NCBI GenBank assembly: GCA_036877525.1
Contig: JAZGTH010000002.1
Location: 3,332,001 to 3,396,000, forward strand
Length of the DNA stretch: 64,000 nt
Origin: Chromobotia macracanthus
Taxonomy: Eukaryota; Chordata; Actinopteri; Cypriniformes; Botiidae
Reading direction: 5' to 3'
Shown here: positions 39,901 through 52,545 of the stretch, piece by piece
How the letters are laid out: the number at the start of each line of letters is the position of its first letter
How positions within the stretch are numbered: position 1 is the stretch's first letter
Notes under the pieces: model-generated
Told to the model about the DNA's origin: nothing
The model's input: the letters and a program-made list of their open reading frames with translations, nothing else
Database searches by the model: none
Made by a program: the position numbers and the translations under genes

Positions 39901-41617
39901 TGCCATCAGAGCAGGACATTCTGAGAGTCAGGGTTCCAACCACAGGAATAATCGAGTATCCCTTTGATCTGGAGAATGTCATCTTCAAGTGAGAAAATGC
40001 TCTTGGATTCGCTAGATTCGCTATTAATTGACTGCATAACTTGCAACCCTGTTATATGTTCAGATTTTTAAAATTATTTTTATTATCTTTTTCTGTATTT
40101 ATTTAATTTTTATTAGTACAGAATAACAAAATTGTACAAATCAGGGTGTTAAGCTATATTTAGACATGTCCGAAATTTTGTTATTAGCCTCATAAACCTC
40201 AAAAACATCAATGGAAAATTTAACAGTTAATGTAATACTTAGTTTGATTTTGTGAGGTTGGCAATCAACATTGCTCGTTACACACCTTCTTTCAGTGGCC
40301 ATTTGTTTAGAAAGTGTTTCATTTTGTAGAGTTTCAGTCACTTTTCTGTAACCTGTTTGTGGAAAGTGCCAGAAAATGATTCACTATAACAAAGCCATAT
40401 ACTGTTTCAGGATGTTATAGATGGTATAATTAAAAATTGTAATATGTATAAAATTGTCATGTTTAACTAATCGCATGCATATCACTGATGTCATCAGGAT
40501 GGTGGATGTTGGGGGTCAAAGGTCAGAGCGCAGGAAGTGGATCCATTGCTTTGAAAACGTCACCTCCATTATCTTCCTGGTGGCTCTGAGCGAGTATGAT
40601 CAGGTTCTCGTTGAATGTGACAATGAGGTCAGTTGTTTTATTTATCATCAGTCATCAGCTAGATTTTCACTATGACCTTGTGTCTGCTTTTAAAAGAGAT
40701 TTATGCCTGTAATGCAAAGGAGTGATGAATAGCAATTGTGGTTTCATGATTTTATTCAAAGAGAGCTTTAAACTTTATTTTGTTGGGAGGAAGTGTTGTT
40801 CAAAGCAACAAACACGCTACGCTCACAGTCATGCTATTCTACTGAATATTTTGCTGGTGTGATGTTGCTTAATTTAAAACATTTTCACATGTATTACAAA
40901 AAAACATGCAGGTACTTTTGTGAAAGATTTTACTGAACTAATTGTTTTATAGTTTTAAATTACTTCATTTACATAATGACATTACTGTAAATTTAAACCT
41001 AAAGAAATGAATCAGAATTCTCAACAGTAACATTGTTTTTTACAACAGAACTTTAGATCAGAGGACTTTTTAAAAATCCATTTTGTGCCTTGCCTTCCAG
41101 AACCGTATGGAGGAAAGTAAAGCTTTGTTTAAAACCATCATTACATACCCTTGGTTCCAGCAGTCATCCGTAATCCTTTTTCTTAATAAGACAGACATCC
41201 TGCAGGAGAAGATCGCTACCTCTCACCTCGCTACCTACTTCCCAAAGTTCACAGGTGAGTCATTCTTAGGAATTTGCAAGGCTTCTGTACAAATCACAGC
41301 AGGATTAACATTTTAAAAACAGATTTATTGATAAATCTTATTGGCTATTTGTTTTGCCATCCAGTTCAGTCTATTGTAGTGAGTCTAACTGTAATATAAT
41401 TCATATAGAATAAATCATGTCATTTTGCAGGCCCAAAAGGGCAAAAAAACCCAAGAAATTTTTTTTTTAAATAAAACAAAAAAAAAAAAAAAAAAAGAAA
41501 AAAACCATCTATTCCCACTTCACCTGTGCCACTGACACAGAGAACATCCGCTTGATATTTGCTGCTGTGAAAGACACCATCCTTAAACAAAATCTCAAAG
41601 AGTTTAACCTGGTTTAA
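35003..41617 (+). CDS. gna14: G protein alpha-14 subunit (Gq class), last exon interrupted
   Basis: Couples heptahelical receptors to phospholipase C-beta at the plasma membrane. Exons: 35003-35123, 38455-38639, 39500-39654, 39860-39988, 40498-40627, 41101-41254 and 41431-41617. The internal exon sizes (185, 155, 129, 130, 154 nt) are those of Gq-class genes. The N terminus MAGCCMSAEEKERQR has the palmitoylated Cys pair and points to Gna14 rather than Gnaq or Gna11. Visible motifs are P-loop GTGESGKS, switch I with its Arg in LRVRVPTTG, switch II DVGGQRSERRKW, guanine-specificity NKTD, and C-terminal TCAT and EFNLV. In the last exon the start (PKGQKNPRNF) and the end (KTIYSHFTCATDTENIR to stop) are conserved but in different frames. 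Between them is an A-rich tract, with an in-frame TAA. The exon is 187 nt against 191 expected. The ATG is chosen by family alignment. Confidence 0.92.
35303..35361. repeat. (TA)n microsatellite in gna14 intron 1
   Basis: About 29 TA units, 180 bp after the exon 1 donor. Confidence 0.97.
36872..36911. repeat. (GA)n microsatellite in gna14 intron 1
   Basis: About 20 GA units. Confidence 0.95.
41460..41508. repeat. T10 and A-rich tract inside the last gna14 exon
   Basis: Ten T, then AAATAAAAC, then about 19 A, G and 7 A. It replaces the codons that normally encode the segment between the start of helix alpha-4's following loop and beta-6 (from about FILK to the KVIYSHFT strand). Confidence 0.85.
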
Positions 41618-43097
41618 AATCCAGAACTAGTTCCTCTCCTGAAGGCTATAAACCCTTAGTCCTAAAGCCCAGATCTGATGTTTAATAGAATTAGCTGTCA
41701 GATTATCTAATCTATATTTTAATGTTGACTAAGGACGTTAAGGAAGCATCTAGCAGAATTGTCTAATGAGGAAGATCTGAACTGGGTTCCAGAGATCAAG
41801 CTTTACTCTACAAGGACCAGTCCTCTTTTTCTATTTAGATCTTCAAATAGATGGATAAGGCTACATCTAGCACAGATGTAATGGGGACTTTATTATTTCT
41901 GTGGGTAGAGGTTACAAACGATCTTAAGACATTTAAAGCACAAGCAAAGACGAATACACTCATAAGTTGCTCATGTAATGGATCACAGTCTCAAAAACAC
42001 TTTGTATGTGTTCAAAAGCAAAGTAGAAGTTAAAGTTTACATGTTAGTATAACATTTGCTACTGGCTTTACAAAAGGTGCCTTGTGCGGAATTACTTTAT
42101 CATATCAGGTTCAGATGATTAGTATTTGTAGAAATTGAAGACATGAATTAGAGTCATAAATTTCTCACTGTAAAAAAAGTTTAACTGACAATTGATTTGA
42201 TGTTTTAGTGAAAAATGCTAGGTTGTACAATGTCACAGAAAATTGAGTAACCACATCACATCACAGGTTAAATCTCAGAAACTTTAAACATTTTAAATAG
42301 ACGCTGAACTCAGTTTTACTATACTTTATCTGTATTTTTAATAGTGGTTGAAAGCAAGTTGCAGCAAAACTTAAACCTAAAGTGCCTTTGTACTGTAATG
42401 TCTTTATCTGCTTTGATATTATTTATTAAATATGGATATACAGTTATCTTGAGGTGTTTAATAAAATAAGCAACAAATCAAAATTCCAAAATACATTTAT
42501 TAAATGTGGGTTAAAAATTATGATGCAATCATATTTTTGCCCTATACTTCAGTATTTCCATAATGTGACATGTTAAATAACATAATGAAATTATACTGTA
42601 GATCTGGACTTTATCTATCAGGAATTGTATTTGTTTAGATTGTGAAAAAGTGAATTCTCCATACTAGAATCAGAGATTATACCTTTATCACAGCAGAATT
42701 GAAAACCGGAAGTGCTCGTCAAAGCAGTGTATTGAAACTTCCAGGTTGCATCAGTGGCAAGTTTATTTTTTAACTACAAGTCAATTACAATGTCAACGTA
42801 TTCTGGTTGCTAGTTATCGTGTTAGCTTCAGCTTATTACTAAGATTACTAAGAGATGAATTTTGTTTAGCATAGGTGTAGTCTAAATAAAGCAACCTCTA
42901 AGTATGTCAAGTATGCTTCTTCCATAAATACCTCACACAAGTATGAAAAAAGAAAAAACTACCAACCTTTGTTTTTATCCTCTCTCCCAACAGGTGTTGT
43001 CTCTCAAGCACGAGATATTGTACTCTCAGTAGAAATTGTAACTATGTACAGTTGATGTTATTGCCTCCCTACGATTTATCGCTATGTTGTTTTCCTC

Positions 43098-43135
43098 ACC
43101 TTAAGTCGCTTTGGATAAAAGCGTCTGCTGAATGA
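43098..43135 (+). repeat. SINE 3' tail fragment
   Basis: TAAGTCGCTTTGGATAAAAG followed by CGTCTGCTGAATG is the 3' tail shared with the SINEs at 45.9 and 53.9 kb, here without the tRNA-like head. Confidence 0.75.
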
Positions 43136-43410
43136 AAATTTACAAAATTTGAGCAAATATATTGTATGTCTGCAGTAAGCTGTTTCTATTCAGTTTTCAC
43201 AGTCTACAAAGAAATAAATGCTAATGCAAGCTTACTCTGTGATAACCTCCCTCCTGCAGTGCATGCAGTGTCAGATATAGTGAATAGAGAGGTATTAGTA
43301 CAGGCAAGTTGCTGCCGGTTAATGCAAAAGAACGAGGAGCATTATAAACTACAGGTTGCTAAATGTAAGGAAAGTTTAGACCTAAAAAGGTTTTTTGTGC
43401 TCTCATGTTT

Positions 43411-43570
43411 TCAGTATTTGGACACAAATTTATTGCTGTATTTCAGATGTTCTCCACTATAGTCAATACTCACTGAAACAACATTCATTAACGGCATTTT
43501 GTGCATCTTCTGTGTTCAGTATTTGGACACAAATTTATTGCAGTATTTCAGAAGTTCTCCACTTAGTTTC
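43411..43570 (+). repeat. Two-copy direct repeat, 105-bp period
   Basis: TCAGTATTTGGACACAAATT, followed by a TATTTCAGA.GTTCTCCACT block, appears at 43411 and again at 43516. Differences are few, so the duplication is fairly recent. Confidence 0.85.
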
Positions 43571-45918
43571 TAACATAACTTCAAAAATTGCAAAAAATCT
43601 TCAAAATGGTCACTGTAGGAAATAGACATCCTCAGTTTCGAAATGCATACTGCACACAAACACACTCCCACATATTATTTTAAAAGGATCTTCATCCCGC
43701 TGTATTAGTTTCACCCATGCTTTCCACAGTTCTTTTTGTGTCAGGAAATCATAAAAGCTCAGACAAGGGTCTCATTGTTTACAACTAGAGCATCCCAGTA
43801 CGCTGCAATAACACCGGTGAGAGGACTCAGCCATTAGTTTTGACTGTGTTGCGATTGTACTGGAAGTAGCGACACACTGCTTCACTTGGAATAGGAAGTG
43901 TGATAAAGGTCTATGAAGGTCAAAATCACTGCCCAGAGAATTCTGTGATATGACAATGTTTTTTAAACTAAATCATATTTGTAACCATTAGATAACCAGT
44001 AGATTCATGTTATGTTCATGTTATGGCATTAAATTACTGTGTTAACTGTTGATAGGAATTTGGAAAGGTGGTAATACCTACAGCATTGGTCAACATTAAC
44101 CAACAGTCTGTTTGGTCTAGGTGACAGCTGTATGTTTTTTAACGCAATAACAGCCTGATAAAATGTGCATAGTTAAAGCAGGAATTGCAGTAAATAGGGT
44201 CAATTTTGATGTCATGTTGACAATAATGTGATTGATGAATATTTACTGTAAAAAGGATGAAAGTAGCTTCACTAACAGGTTAAATTATAGACAGTTGCAT
44301 ATTTATGTTATTAATGCCTGACATTTCCTCAGTACATCAGTGTCGTGTGTCAATACTGGCTGCATAGAGACATAAAGAAGTCATTATTTCCTTTAGTATT
44401 TACTGATTATTTACTGTAAAGCTAAAGTCATAGCCTTGCATTCATATACATAGACACTAAGGAAGAAAACATTTCATGCAAAAAGTCACATGTAAAAATA
44501 TCCCTGCTCTCTTATACATTATAGATTCCTATTTACCACACATGCCTTGACAAACATTTTCCAGATTTTTACAGATAATATACATACAGTGTATTGGTCC
44601 ATAATATGCTTTAAAATTACACCTTAATTTGTGACTTTTTAGTGTGAATTAAATACATTATTAGAAGACATCAATCTTGCATGTGGGTACAGTCAAAATT
44701 AATTTTGTGTTCATGCAAATAAGGAATTCAACAAATTGAGCAGTCTGAAATGAGTGGTTATGGAAAGATACAATGTAATGTAAACCCAACACACATATAC
44801 ACATGCACACAGTAATTTTACTGCTGCTGTATTCAGAGTTCATTGAATGATTGTTGCATTCTGTGTAAGTGGCACACTGCAAACACACCATTAAAGGCAC
44901 ACCAGAGCGCAGTAGTGTCTGTGTGGTTCTGATTGTACACATGATGGTTATTTCAGCAGACTTTAGCAGACAACTTTAAGCTTGGAAAGAACTCCAAATG
45001 ACTCCACAGAGTCACAACTTCCTGTCCTCCTATATTAAAGTATAGCAGATATGCAGTAACTCTATGGCATGAAGCACAGATTTAACTCTTTTCCGGAAAA
45101 AACAAATCAGGAGAAATCATATTCCTGTTGCAAAAAACAACAACCAAAAAACAAACCGTGAAATATGTATTAATGAAACAGAATATTGAGTAATATGCAG
45201 GTAGGGATTTGTCAAATTAAGAATATCAGGCTATGATTTTACTGATTTATACAATTTTCCCCACCCAAGAGGCAATGCTTACATCATCAAAATAGAAAAG
45301 TTGTTTCAGAGGTGTAGAAAGTAAATATGTAATAAGTAATTTTAATTAAAGACTATGAAAAAAACATTTTGTACAAAATAATCTTCACCAATCAATTGTT
45401 GACATGTATGATGTTATAATGTACTTTGGCTCCTATGCATAAGTTTTCTGCCCTCCACCGTCATGGGCTCATCAAAGTGATACTATTATTCCCAACTGAC
45501 CAAACGGCCACTTTGTCATGAAAAACATTCCCATACAAAGACAAGTACAACTCTAAACATTCAGCTCAAAAGCTGTGACTATACTAATAAATAAAATACA
45601 CTGTAAAAGGCACATGATTGGCTGAATAAACAGGATTGTATACAATAACTTATCCTTAAGAATCTAATATAGTGCATGTGTTTCACTAGTGTATGCCTTT
45701 TAGAAAACCATCTACAACCATTGGGCCACAATCTGTTTGGAAAAATGCATTAAATAGCATGGTTGGTCCCCCAGAACTGTTTTACTGGTCAACAAACTAC
45801 ATTAAACCATCACCAGACCATCATGGAGCTGCATGGAAATTCATGTTGGTCTAAACTTTAGCCTTTACAGTGAAGCACATAGAACTTCCTGTATCTGTGT
45901 TCACAATAAAAGGACTGT

Positions 45919-46066
45919 TCTCCTGTAGCTCAGTGGTAGATGCATTGCATTAGTAATGCAAGAGGTTGTGGGTTTGATTCCCAAGGGAGCACATGTACTA
46001 AGAAAATGTATAACTTGAATGTACTGTAAGTTGCTTTGGATAAAAGTGTGTGCCAAATGCATAACT
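45919..46066 (+). mobile_element. tRNA-derived SINE
   Basis: A tRNA-like head has an A box (TAGCTCAGTGGTAG) and a B box (GGTTTGATTCC). The 3' tail is GTAAGTTGCTTTGGATAAAA then GTGTGTGCCAAATGC. The head is SINE-internal, so this is not a functional tRNA gene. Confidence 0.85.
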
Positions 46067-46268
46067 GTAAACTTCAAAGTTATAGCACAATACAAGAATG
46101 TATCATTTTGAACACATTTTTAATGCAATGCTTTAATCTAGAACCTGACACGTCTATGCAGCTATACGTTTAAACAAGAAGAGAAAATGGGAAAGCAGCA
46201 TGGAATAACTAAGCCTCTTAACAAACAACTTAAAACAGATGCATGGCTACACAAATACATTCATGCAC

Positions 46269-49200
46269 CTCTTGAAAGGTGCTGCGGGCCATGTTAATGA
46301 TGCCACCTGTCAGTCTGATCAGAGCTTCAACCAGGCCTTTACCAACACCATAAAAAAACCTGCAGCCCCTTGCTTCTGAGCTCCTGTAGCAGGACACATG
46401 CACAAAATCTCAAAATGTTTATTAAAGTCTTAGGTTACACAACACTGTTTTAAACTAAAAATGGAAAAATATTATGGTTTTGGTCATTCATTTACATAAC
46501 TATTTTTGGGGGTCTGAAAACGCAAACAAAAAGGGGTTTCACTGTGCTAGTTCTTAAAAATGACACTGTTATGGTCTCTGTTTAAACTACAAAAATGCTA
46601 ATTTGTGAAATGGTGACAGTAATGTTATGTGCTTGCATGTTACGTGTTAAGTCTATCTTGTGACATCACCATGTCATAACAGCCTGGCATGCATAATACA
46701 GTAATTTTAGTTGATTTTACAGATCAGTGTGAACAGGGATTGCTTTGATAATGTTGTCATCTGTGCCTGAAACTTAAAAAAAAAAAGGAAAAACTTTCTT
46801 TTTTGTACATTGTTGTTGTGTAAATGTACTCTAAGATGGACGTTAATGTTTAAATTACCTCATGTAAAGAATACTTGATCATTAGTTTTACCTTTAATGG
46901 GTTTAGTCACAATTTCACATTGTGATGCCACTCACACACCCTGGTGTGATATAAAGATAAATGTATACCACATGCAAAACAAATAAAAATAGCCTCTCTT
47001 CTCTTCTTATGATATTCCTCATTCATCGTCATGGCAGCCACAGATTTAGCCATTGCACCCATGATCCGAGTTGCAGCTCCCGCGAGACCACCTGAGGAGT
47101 ACAACAGAAGAAAGGATGGATGGGTGCGATAACAAGGGATTCCACTGATCTCAAATCTTATGAAGATTTCTATCATGTTCATGTTCGTATAGGGATGCTT
47201 CAGGACCATGGACAGTCTCTTCTCAAAAGGCAAAACTCTGCAGGGAGTCAGATGAAGCCTCAACAAATGGTAGATCTTCTACTGGTAAACTGAGGGCAAA
47301 GATTAATTCTTGTTCTTGTTATTACCTAGTAAAGGTAATAGTAATGTAAAAAATATTACACTTACTAAACTGAGTAATCATACATATCTACATTTACTAT
47401 TAATGTATGATAAATACATGGGCCGATGGGGACGGAATCCGGAATCGGTCCAATGACGGAATCCAGTGGTGTGGGTGAAGGTATCGCATGCGTTCTTTCT
47501 TTCCTTGAAAATTTAATAGAATTGCCCTGTTGATCATTTTAATCTGACTCCAATTTAGATATATAACAGTTCCAATTTGATGCTAACCATTATTTAGTTG
47601 CTAAATCATTCTGGAATTCTCATACTTTGTGTTATTCACTGACTGTACACTGATTGTGTTATTCTTTCATTAGGGACCTCATGTCATAGCCATCTCATTC
47701 TTGCTCAGAATTTAGTAATTATTCAAGCTGCTACGTACAATTTTCTGCGTCAAGTGATACACTGAATCTAAAGGTGCTGAGTCATTACTCCATTTTGTGC
47801 AATCTTAATTCTAACTCATGTTAAGGTTTCTCCATTCAAGCATAAGCTAAGGTATTTTCCCTTCAAGCACAAGTCTTCAGTTTGACTATATCCTGACCAA
47901 ATATTTGCAGTAGCATGAGGTACAAAATATTTGTAATAATTTGACACATTCTGAATAGTCAAATTAACAAAATATTACTAGGCAGGTTACACGTCAATCA
48001 ATAAATTACAATCGTAATATATGTAAACATAGTTCAAACTAAAATAATTAAAATGGTCAGCATAAAAAGCCATAAATAGCAGAATTCATACCTGTTAATT
48101 GGGACACACTGCGATAGTGTGGGAATTTCTGGTTACAGATGAGTCTTTTGCCTCGCCACCTTATATACACAGATAAGACAAACGGTCATAATCTTGAGTT
48201 GGCCATAGAATTTGGTCTGATAGAATTCTCATGACCTGAAGGGGCACCCCACTGGGATAGTTAACACTACAAAGTCTAGGTCTCCTGGGAAAGACACACC
48301 TATACCAGGGCATGTAGATTATTTCCTTTAAGTTTTTAAGCCTTTAGAACACTGGTAAAAAGGTCTAATTTCTATTGTTATTGGATACAATCGCTCCATA
48401 ATTCAAAATGATACCAAACATGACAATGGAAACTCAGTGACATCTCACTGTATGTTGCACACATATGTTCAGTGAGCTTCATTGATCTGAGCCTACAGGC
48501 ATGGGGAGAAGTGAGAGAAGGGGGGGTGAAGGTAGAGGTGAAATTCAGGGTATTAGTGCCACATAGAGGAAAACAAGGAACAATAGCCTAGGAACAAACA
48601 TCAAATGGTGTTTTGTTGTTTAATGATATGTTCCCTCACATAAACCAAACACTGATCACTAGACTGCTAGATCTGCCTTACATGGCGGTCGTGATGGGCT
48701 TTTGGTTTGTACAGGATCTTCACAACACACTTAATCCACTCAGGGTGTTTGTAGGAGTACTGTACTGCAATATTACTAAACATATTGTATGTATAAATAA
48801 AGACAGATGCTCTCTCTAAACACCCACAGATAATTGACATTTAAAATCTAAGGACTGACCAAATTTATGTTTTTTAAAATAATGCATTAAAAAGCACTTG
48901 TAGACACTCAGATAATAGTCTTCATTAGGTTATGACTGTCAGGAAATGACATAACAAACAATGATGTTTCTAAACAGGTAAGTTAGCTAAGAGCAAATTA
49001 GCTTTGATGCTACTAAGCGTTAGAATGAGTCTTTTCTCTGTGTAACAGATCCAGGTGCTCAGGAGAGTGTAGGAAAAAATCCAGAACAAGGACATCAATG
49101 AAGAGAATCCCAGGGAAGTAAACAGCAAAGAAACAACAGGTAAATCCATATAACAAGCGGGTAGACCAGACAAGGAAGTAAGGAGTGACTGTTGTTTATA

Positions 49201-50013
49201 TAGAGTGGATGATTAGCGGTGACGGGTGAGATTGATTAGGATTCAGGTGATTGGGAGTGGGTAGGCGTGGTTGGCTGTGGGATGTGTCCCTGACAATGAC
49301 ATTAGAACACTTAAAAACACTGACAAACCATTATAATGGCTAGGCTGATTAACTGGCCAATATCTGGCCTCTTTTTGAGATTATACTGTAGGGATAAGCA
49401 AACAGAGTCCCATTTAGCAGAATAATAGAATTATGAAATTTGCTAAATCTTCTGAAGGTCTTGTTAACTGATAGTACAAATATACTGCTTCTGTTCTAAT
49501 TGTGTACAACAGAATTCAAAATAGACTAAAATAGAATTTCAAAAATACTGTTTAATTTCAACAATCTGTGCACACCTCATTTGCTCTCCTCCCAAAAAAT
49601 CACAGTGGCATTCATGGTCATTTGTGTCTGCAAAAACATCTTTAAACATGCATGCAGACATTGTTTGAATTATTATACCTTGGCTGTAGCTTGCGGTGCT
49701 TTAGTCTGGGTGGCGGGCAACTCAGGAAGAGGAATGCTGCTTAACAATACAAGGATACCACGCACTTTATCATCTGAGATATGCAGAGGGAGCCCACTGT
49801 AAAACTTAAACCTAAATAAACACACATATAAATATGTAACAACAACTTATCTGAACACAGAAGAAACATACACTGGATAGAAAAATTCCTACTTACTTGG
49901 ACATTCTGGAGTCCATCACCACCATTGCTCGGCTGATGACCACTTTTAGATTAACAGGCTCCAGGATGTGAAAGGAAGACTGCCTCAGTGGACAAGCCCA
50001 TTTCCAGTCCCCA
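46269..50013 (-). pseudogene. vps13a: vps13a relic: four leftover exons
   Basis: VPS13A (chorein) is a bridge-like lipid-transfer protein of more than 3,000 residues at membrane contact sites. Only four blocks are seen on this strand. 50013-49899 reads SSFHILEPVNLKVVI then RAMVVMDSRMS. 49796-49679 reads GLPLHISDDKVRGILVLL then SSIPLPE; it joins the first in phase, and both fit the N-terminal half of VPS13 proteins. 47091-46991 reads GGLAGAATRIMGAMAKSV then EEYHKKRREA, and 46383-46269 reads GAQKQGAAGFF then GVGKGLVEALIRLTGGIIN; these fit the C-terminal region. The last block lacks one nucleotide after GAAGFF, closing the frame. More than 2,000 residues of coding sequence between the two pairs are absent. 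The gene is convergent with gna14, as in mammals. An incomplete assembly is possible but does not explain the frameshift. Confidence 0.8.
48995..49295 (-). mobile_element. Probable solo or partial LTR (gypsy-type)
   Basis: On the minus strand it starts TGTCAGGGACACATCCCAC and carries a TATA box (CTCTATATAAAC, about 49204-49193), followed by a CT-rich stretch. This is the style of fish gypsy LTRs. No internal gag or pol sequence lies on either side. Confidence 0.5.
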
Positions 50014-50600
50014 CTTAATAAGGTACAGAGCATACATAAAGAGCCACGTTCAAATCAAGAGACAGGTTGAAAATTTATCTTCCTATTCTTAAACTACAAA
50101 CATCAAATAAAGTCAGGAACGTAGGTACTTTAGTTAAAGGCACAAAGAGTGCTAAACATAATTACACAAAATTACAATGACATGTCCTGCTTATTAATGA
50201 AACTTATAAATGACATTGTTATATGGTTGTATTAATGCATGGACGAAAAATCCTTATGGACTGCAGAGAGCTATATCTTTGATTGACTGCACTACCCAGT
50301 TTGTCTGCTTTTATTTATAGATTCCAGACAGGCCTACAGTAGTTATGACTGAATTGAATACAGACAGGCCTCCTATTTTGACATCTTTGGTTTGTGTACC
50401 TCTGTCTCCAGACTAGTTCCACATCCAGCCAAGCCAGCCCAAAGACTGTTTCTCCTCCACCTTCACCACAGGATACTATTTTTGCAGGCCTGCCTTTGAA
50501 GCCTACCACACCAGTGATAAAATATGAAAACTGCCTCAAAAATACTATACTAAGCCTTTGGGATTCAGTTGTCATATAACAAATGCTTTGTTTACATATA

Positions 50601-50647
50601 TGCATTTAGCAGATGCTTCTAAACAAAGTGATTTACAGTGCAATTAA
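50601..50647 (-). repeat. SINE tail fragment, reverse
   Basis: CATTTAGCAGATGCTTCTAA then TGATTTACAGTGCAATTAA is the reverse complement of the SINE tail. No head present. Confidence 0.65.
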
Positions 50648-51140
50648 GTTATATATATTATCAGTATGAATGTTTCCTGGGAATCAAACATAGTACCAGT
50701 ATCATTGCTAATACCTGTTAAGTAAAAAGAAGTAACAAGAGTTACTGAAAGAGTAACTGAAATGATGTATAAAATATAGAAACAGTCTAGTGTTTGTGTG
50801 CCATTATGATGTCACTACACCTATATCTCAGCCTTTTGTCTTGCCCTGGTGATGTTGAATATATCCTGAGTGTACTAAAGGAGCTTTGAGCTTTATATAT
50901 TGCCTTCAGGAAGTCAGCATTATCTAAAACAGTAGCCTAAATCAAGTCTACTGTTAATGAGTCTGATAACGAAAGAGCCACTCACTGAAATAATAATGAC
51001 ATGAAAACGGACAATTTCTTTTTATGAAACACTGAAAGATTGAGAAATTCTTAATTTTCTTGAGATTCACCAAAGCTTTATCAGGACTGTGGTTGGATAA
51101 GCAAATACACCAGGAAGCAAACAGATTGTCCAGATGAACA

Positions 51141-51480
51141 TGTCAGGGTCCTGGCTTTCTTGTCTTGAGTTTTTCCTAAATTCTCTTGCCAGGATACTGA
51201 CAACCCTTACTGACAGGGTTTTGTGTCAGAGCATGATGTTTGGATCCTGACACTATTCTAGTCTTGGTTCTTGTATTTTAGAGTCAGGATCTAGACTTGT
51301 GCCTTTGCGCGTCTTTGTGATCTGTGGAAGCACATGGCCATTGTTTGTTTACTTTGTGCCATGTGCTCTCCTGTCTTGAGTCTCAACCCCACCCTCTTGT
51401 TTCCTTGTTAATTATCCCATCATTAGTTCATTCCTCTTACCTGCCTTGTTTGCTTTCCCTATTTAAGGGAGTACAGAACA
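51141..51480 (+). mobile_element. Probable solo or partial LTR (gypsy-type)
   Basis: Starts TGTCAGGGTCCTGGC, contains ATGTGCTCTCCTGTCTTGAG and ends near a CTATTTAAGGGAG TATA-like site. Same style as the LTR at 49 kb, opposite orientation. No internal region. Confidence 0.5.
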
Positions 51481-52498
51481 CAAGTTCATAAAACAATAGA
51501 AAATTAATCATAAGGCTTCTCAAGAGATCTCCTACAACACAATACTACAAGACATTTTTTAGTAACATACCAAGGCATTCTTTTATTTCAAGGTTTCTTA
51601 ATATGGCATCACCAGCAAAAATAAATATTACAACACATAATATTAGAACCCTTTCTGTAAAATAATCCACATGCCATATCTCAAGCAAATAGGTTTTGAA
51701 AGATACTTAGCAGTAAGTCAATAAGATTAAATAAATCTGCCTGCTTCACAATGGACAATGTGCAAAGTATGATTTTGCACAGTAAAGTTTCCACTTAATG
51801 TGCATGTACAATGCAAAAGCATTGTAATAGCATGGTTCTGAATAATTACCATATTATTAACATTCTATCATCTGTAGAATTTTCTGTCTTTTGATTATTA
51901 CATTACACGCATGTCTACAGGTGCTGTAAAGACAATGCCAGACTCAAACCAATAGAATTAAAGTTACATTCTGTTGCGGCTCTATGTAATGTAAAGCACA
52001 GAGTATATACCCTTTCAACAAAATGACACCTAAAATCTATAGACACCCTGTTGATAGATTTTTTGTAATCAAGTTGAAAGAAAATAAATTGAAAAAGTTC
52101 AAAAGTACTTGAAAAAGTATTACATTTGGTAATCTTTGCTATTATCAAATGTGCATTAAAGGCATTCCATTAATGGCATTCCCTTGGCATTAATTGTTAT
52201 AATCCAGTGAGATTATAAGACAAGTCTGTCTAGGATACATGAAGAAACTGAAACAACTGAGAAGGACTAAATCCTATATATGTGCAAGTTCACGAAGCGA
52301 TCAGCCTGTTTTGCTTCGTCTGCGACTCATAGACCGCCATAGAATGTAGTTGCATTTAGAATGTAGTTGTGTGACTGTCCCGTTTCCTTAAATAAACATC
52401 ACCGGCGGTGCTATCAGGTACTATGAACAAATGATTGGTCTTCCTGTGCCACACTGCCCTCTGGTGGTATACACCCTACAGTTTATGCATTCTTCCTG

Positions 52499-52545
52499 AT
52501 TTATGTATTGGCGTTTCTTTTTTATAGAAACGCCAATACATAAAT
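52499..52545. repeat. Perfect 20-bp hairpin
   Basis: Positions 52499-52518 and 52526-52545 are exact reverse complements (ATTTATGTATTGGCGTTTCT) around a 7-nt loop (TTTTTAT). Confidence 0.95.

Larger units (their letters stand above)
41618..46268. other. Intergenic DNA between gna14 and the vps13a relic
   Basis: Holds the gna14 3' flank, a SINE tail, a two-copy direct repeat and one SINE. No coding exons recognised on either strand. Confidence 0.5.

Noticed and set aside
45919..45990. tRNA gene-like sequence with A and B boxes
   Set aside because: It continues into a SINE 3' tail, a second copy with the same tail exists at 53.9 kb, and the acceptor stem does not pair well. It is a SINE head.
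46907..47266. 119-codon minus-strand ORF read as one gene
   Set aside because: Only 47091-46991 matches VPS13A. The upstream half (LPFEKRLSMVLKHPYTN) precedes the splice acceptor and matches nothing I know, so it was treated as intron.
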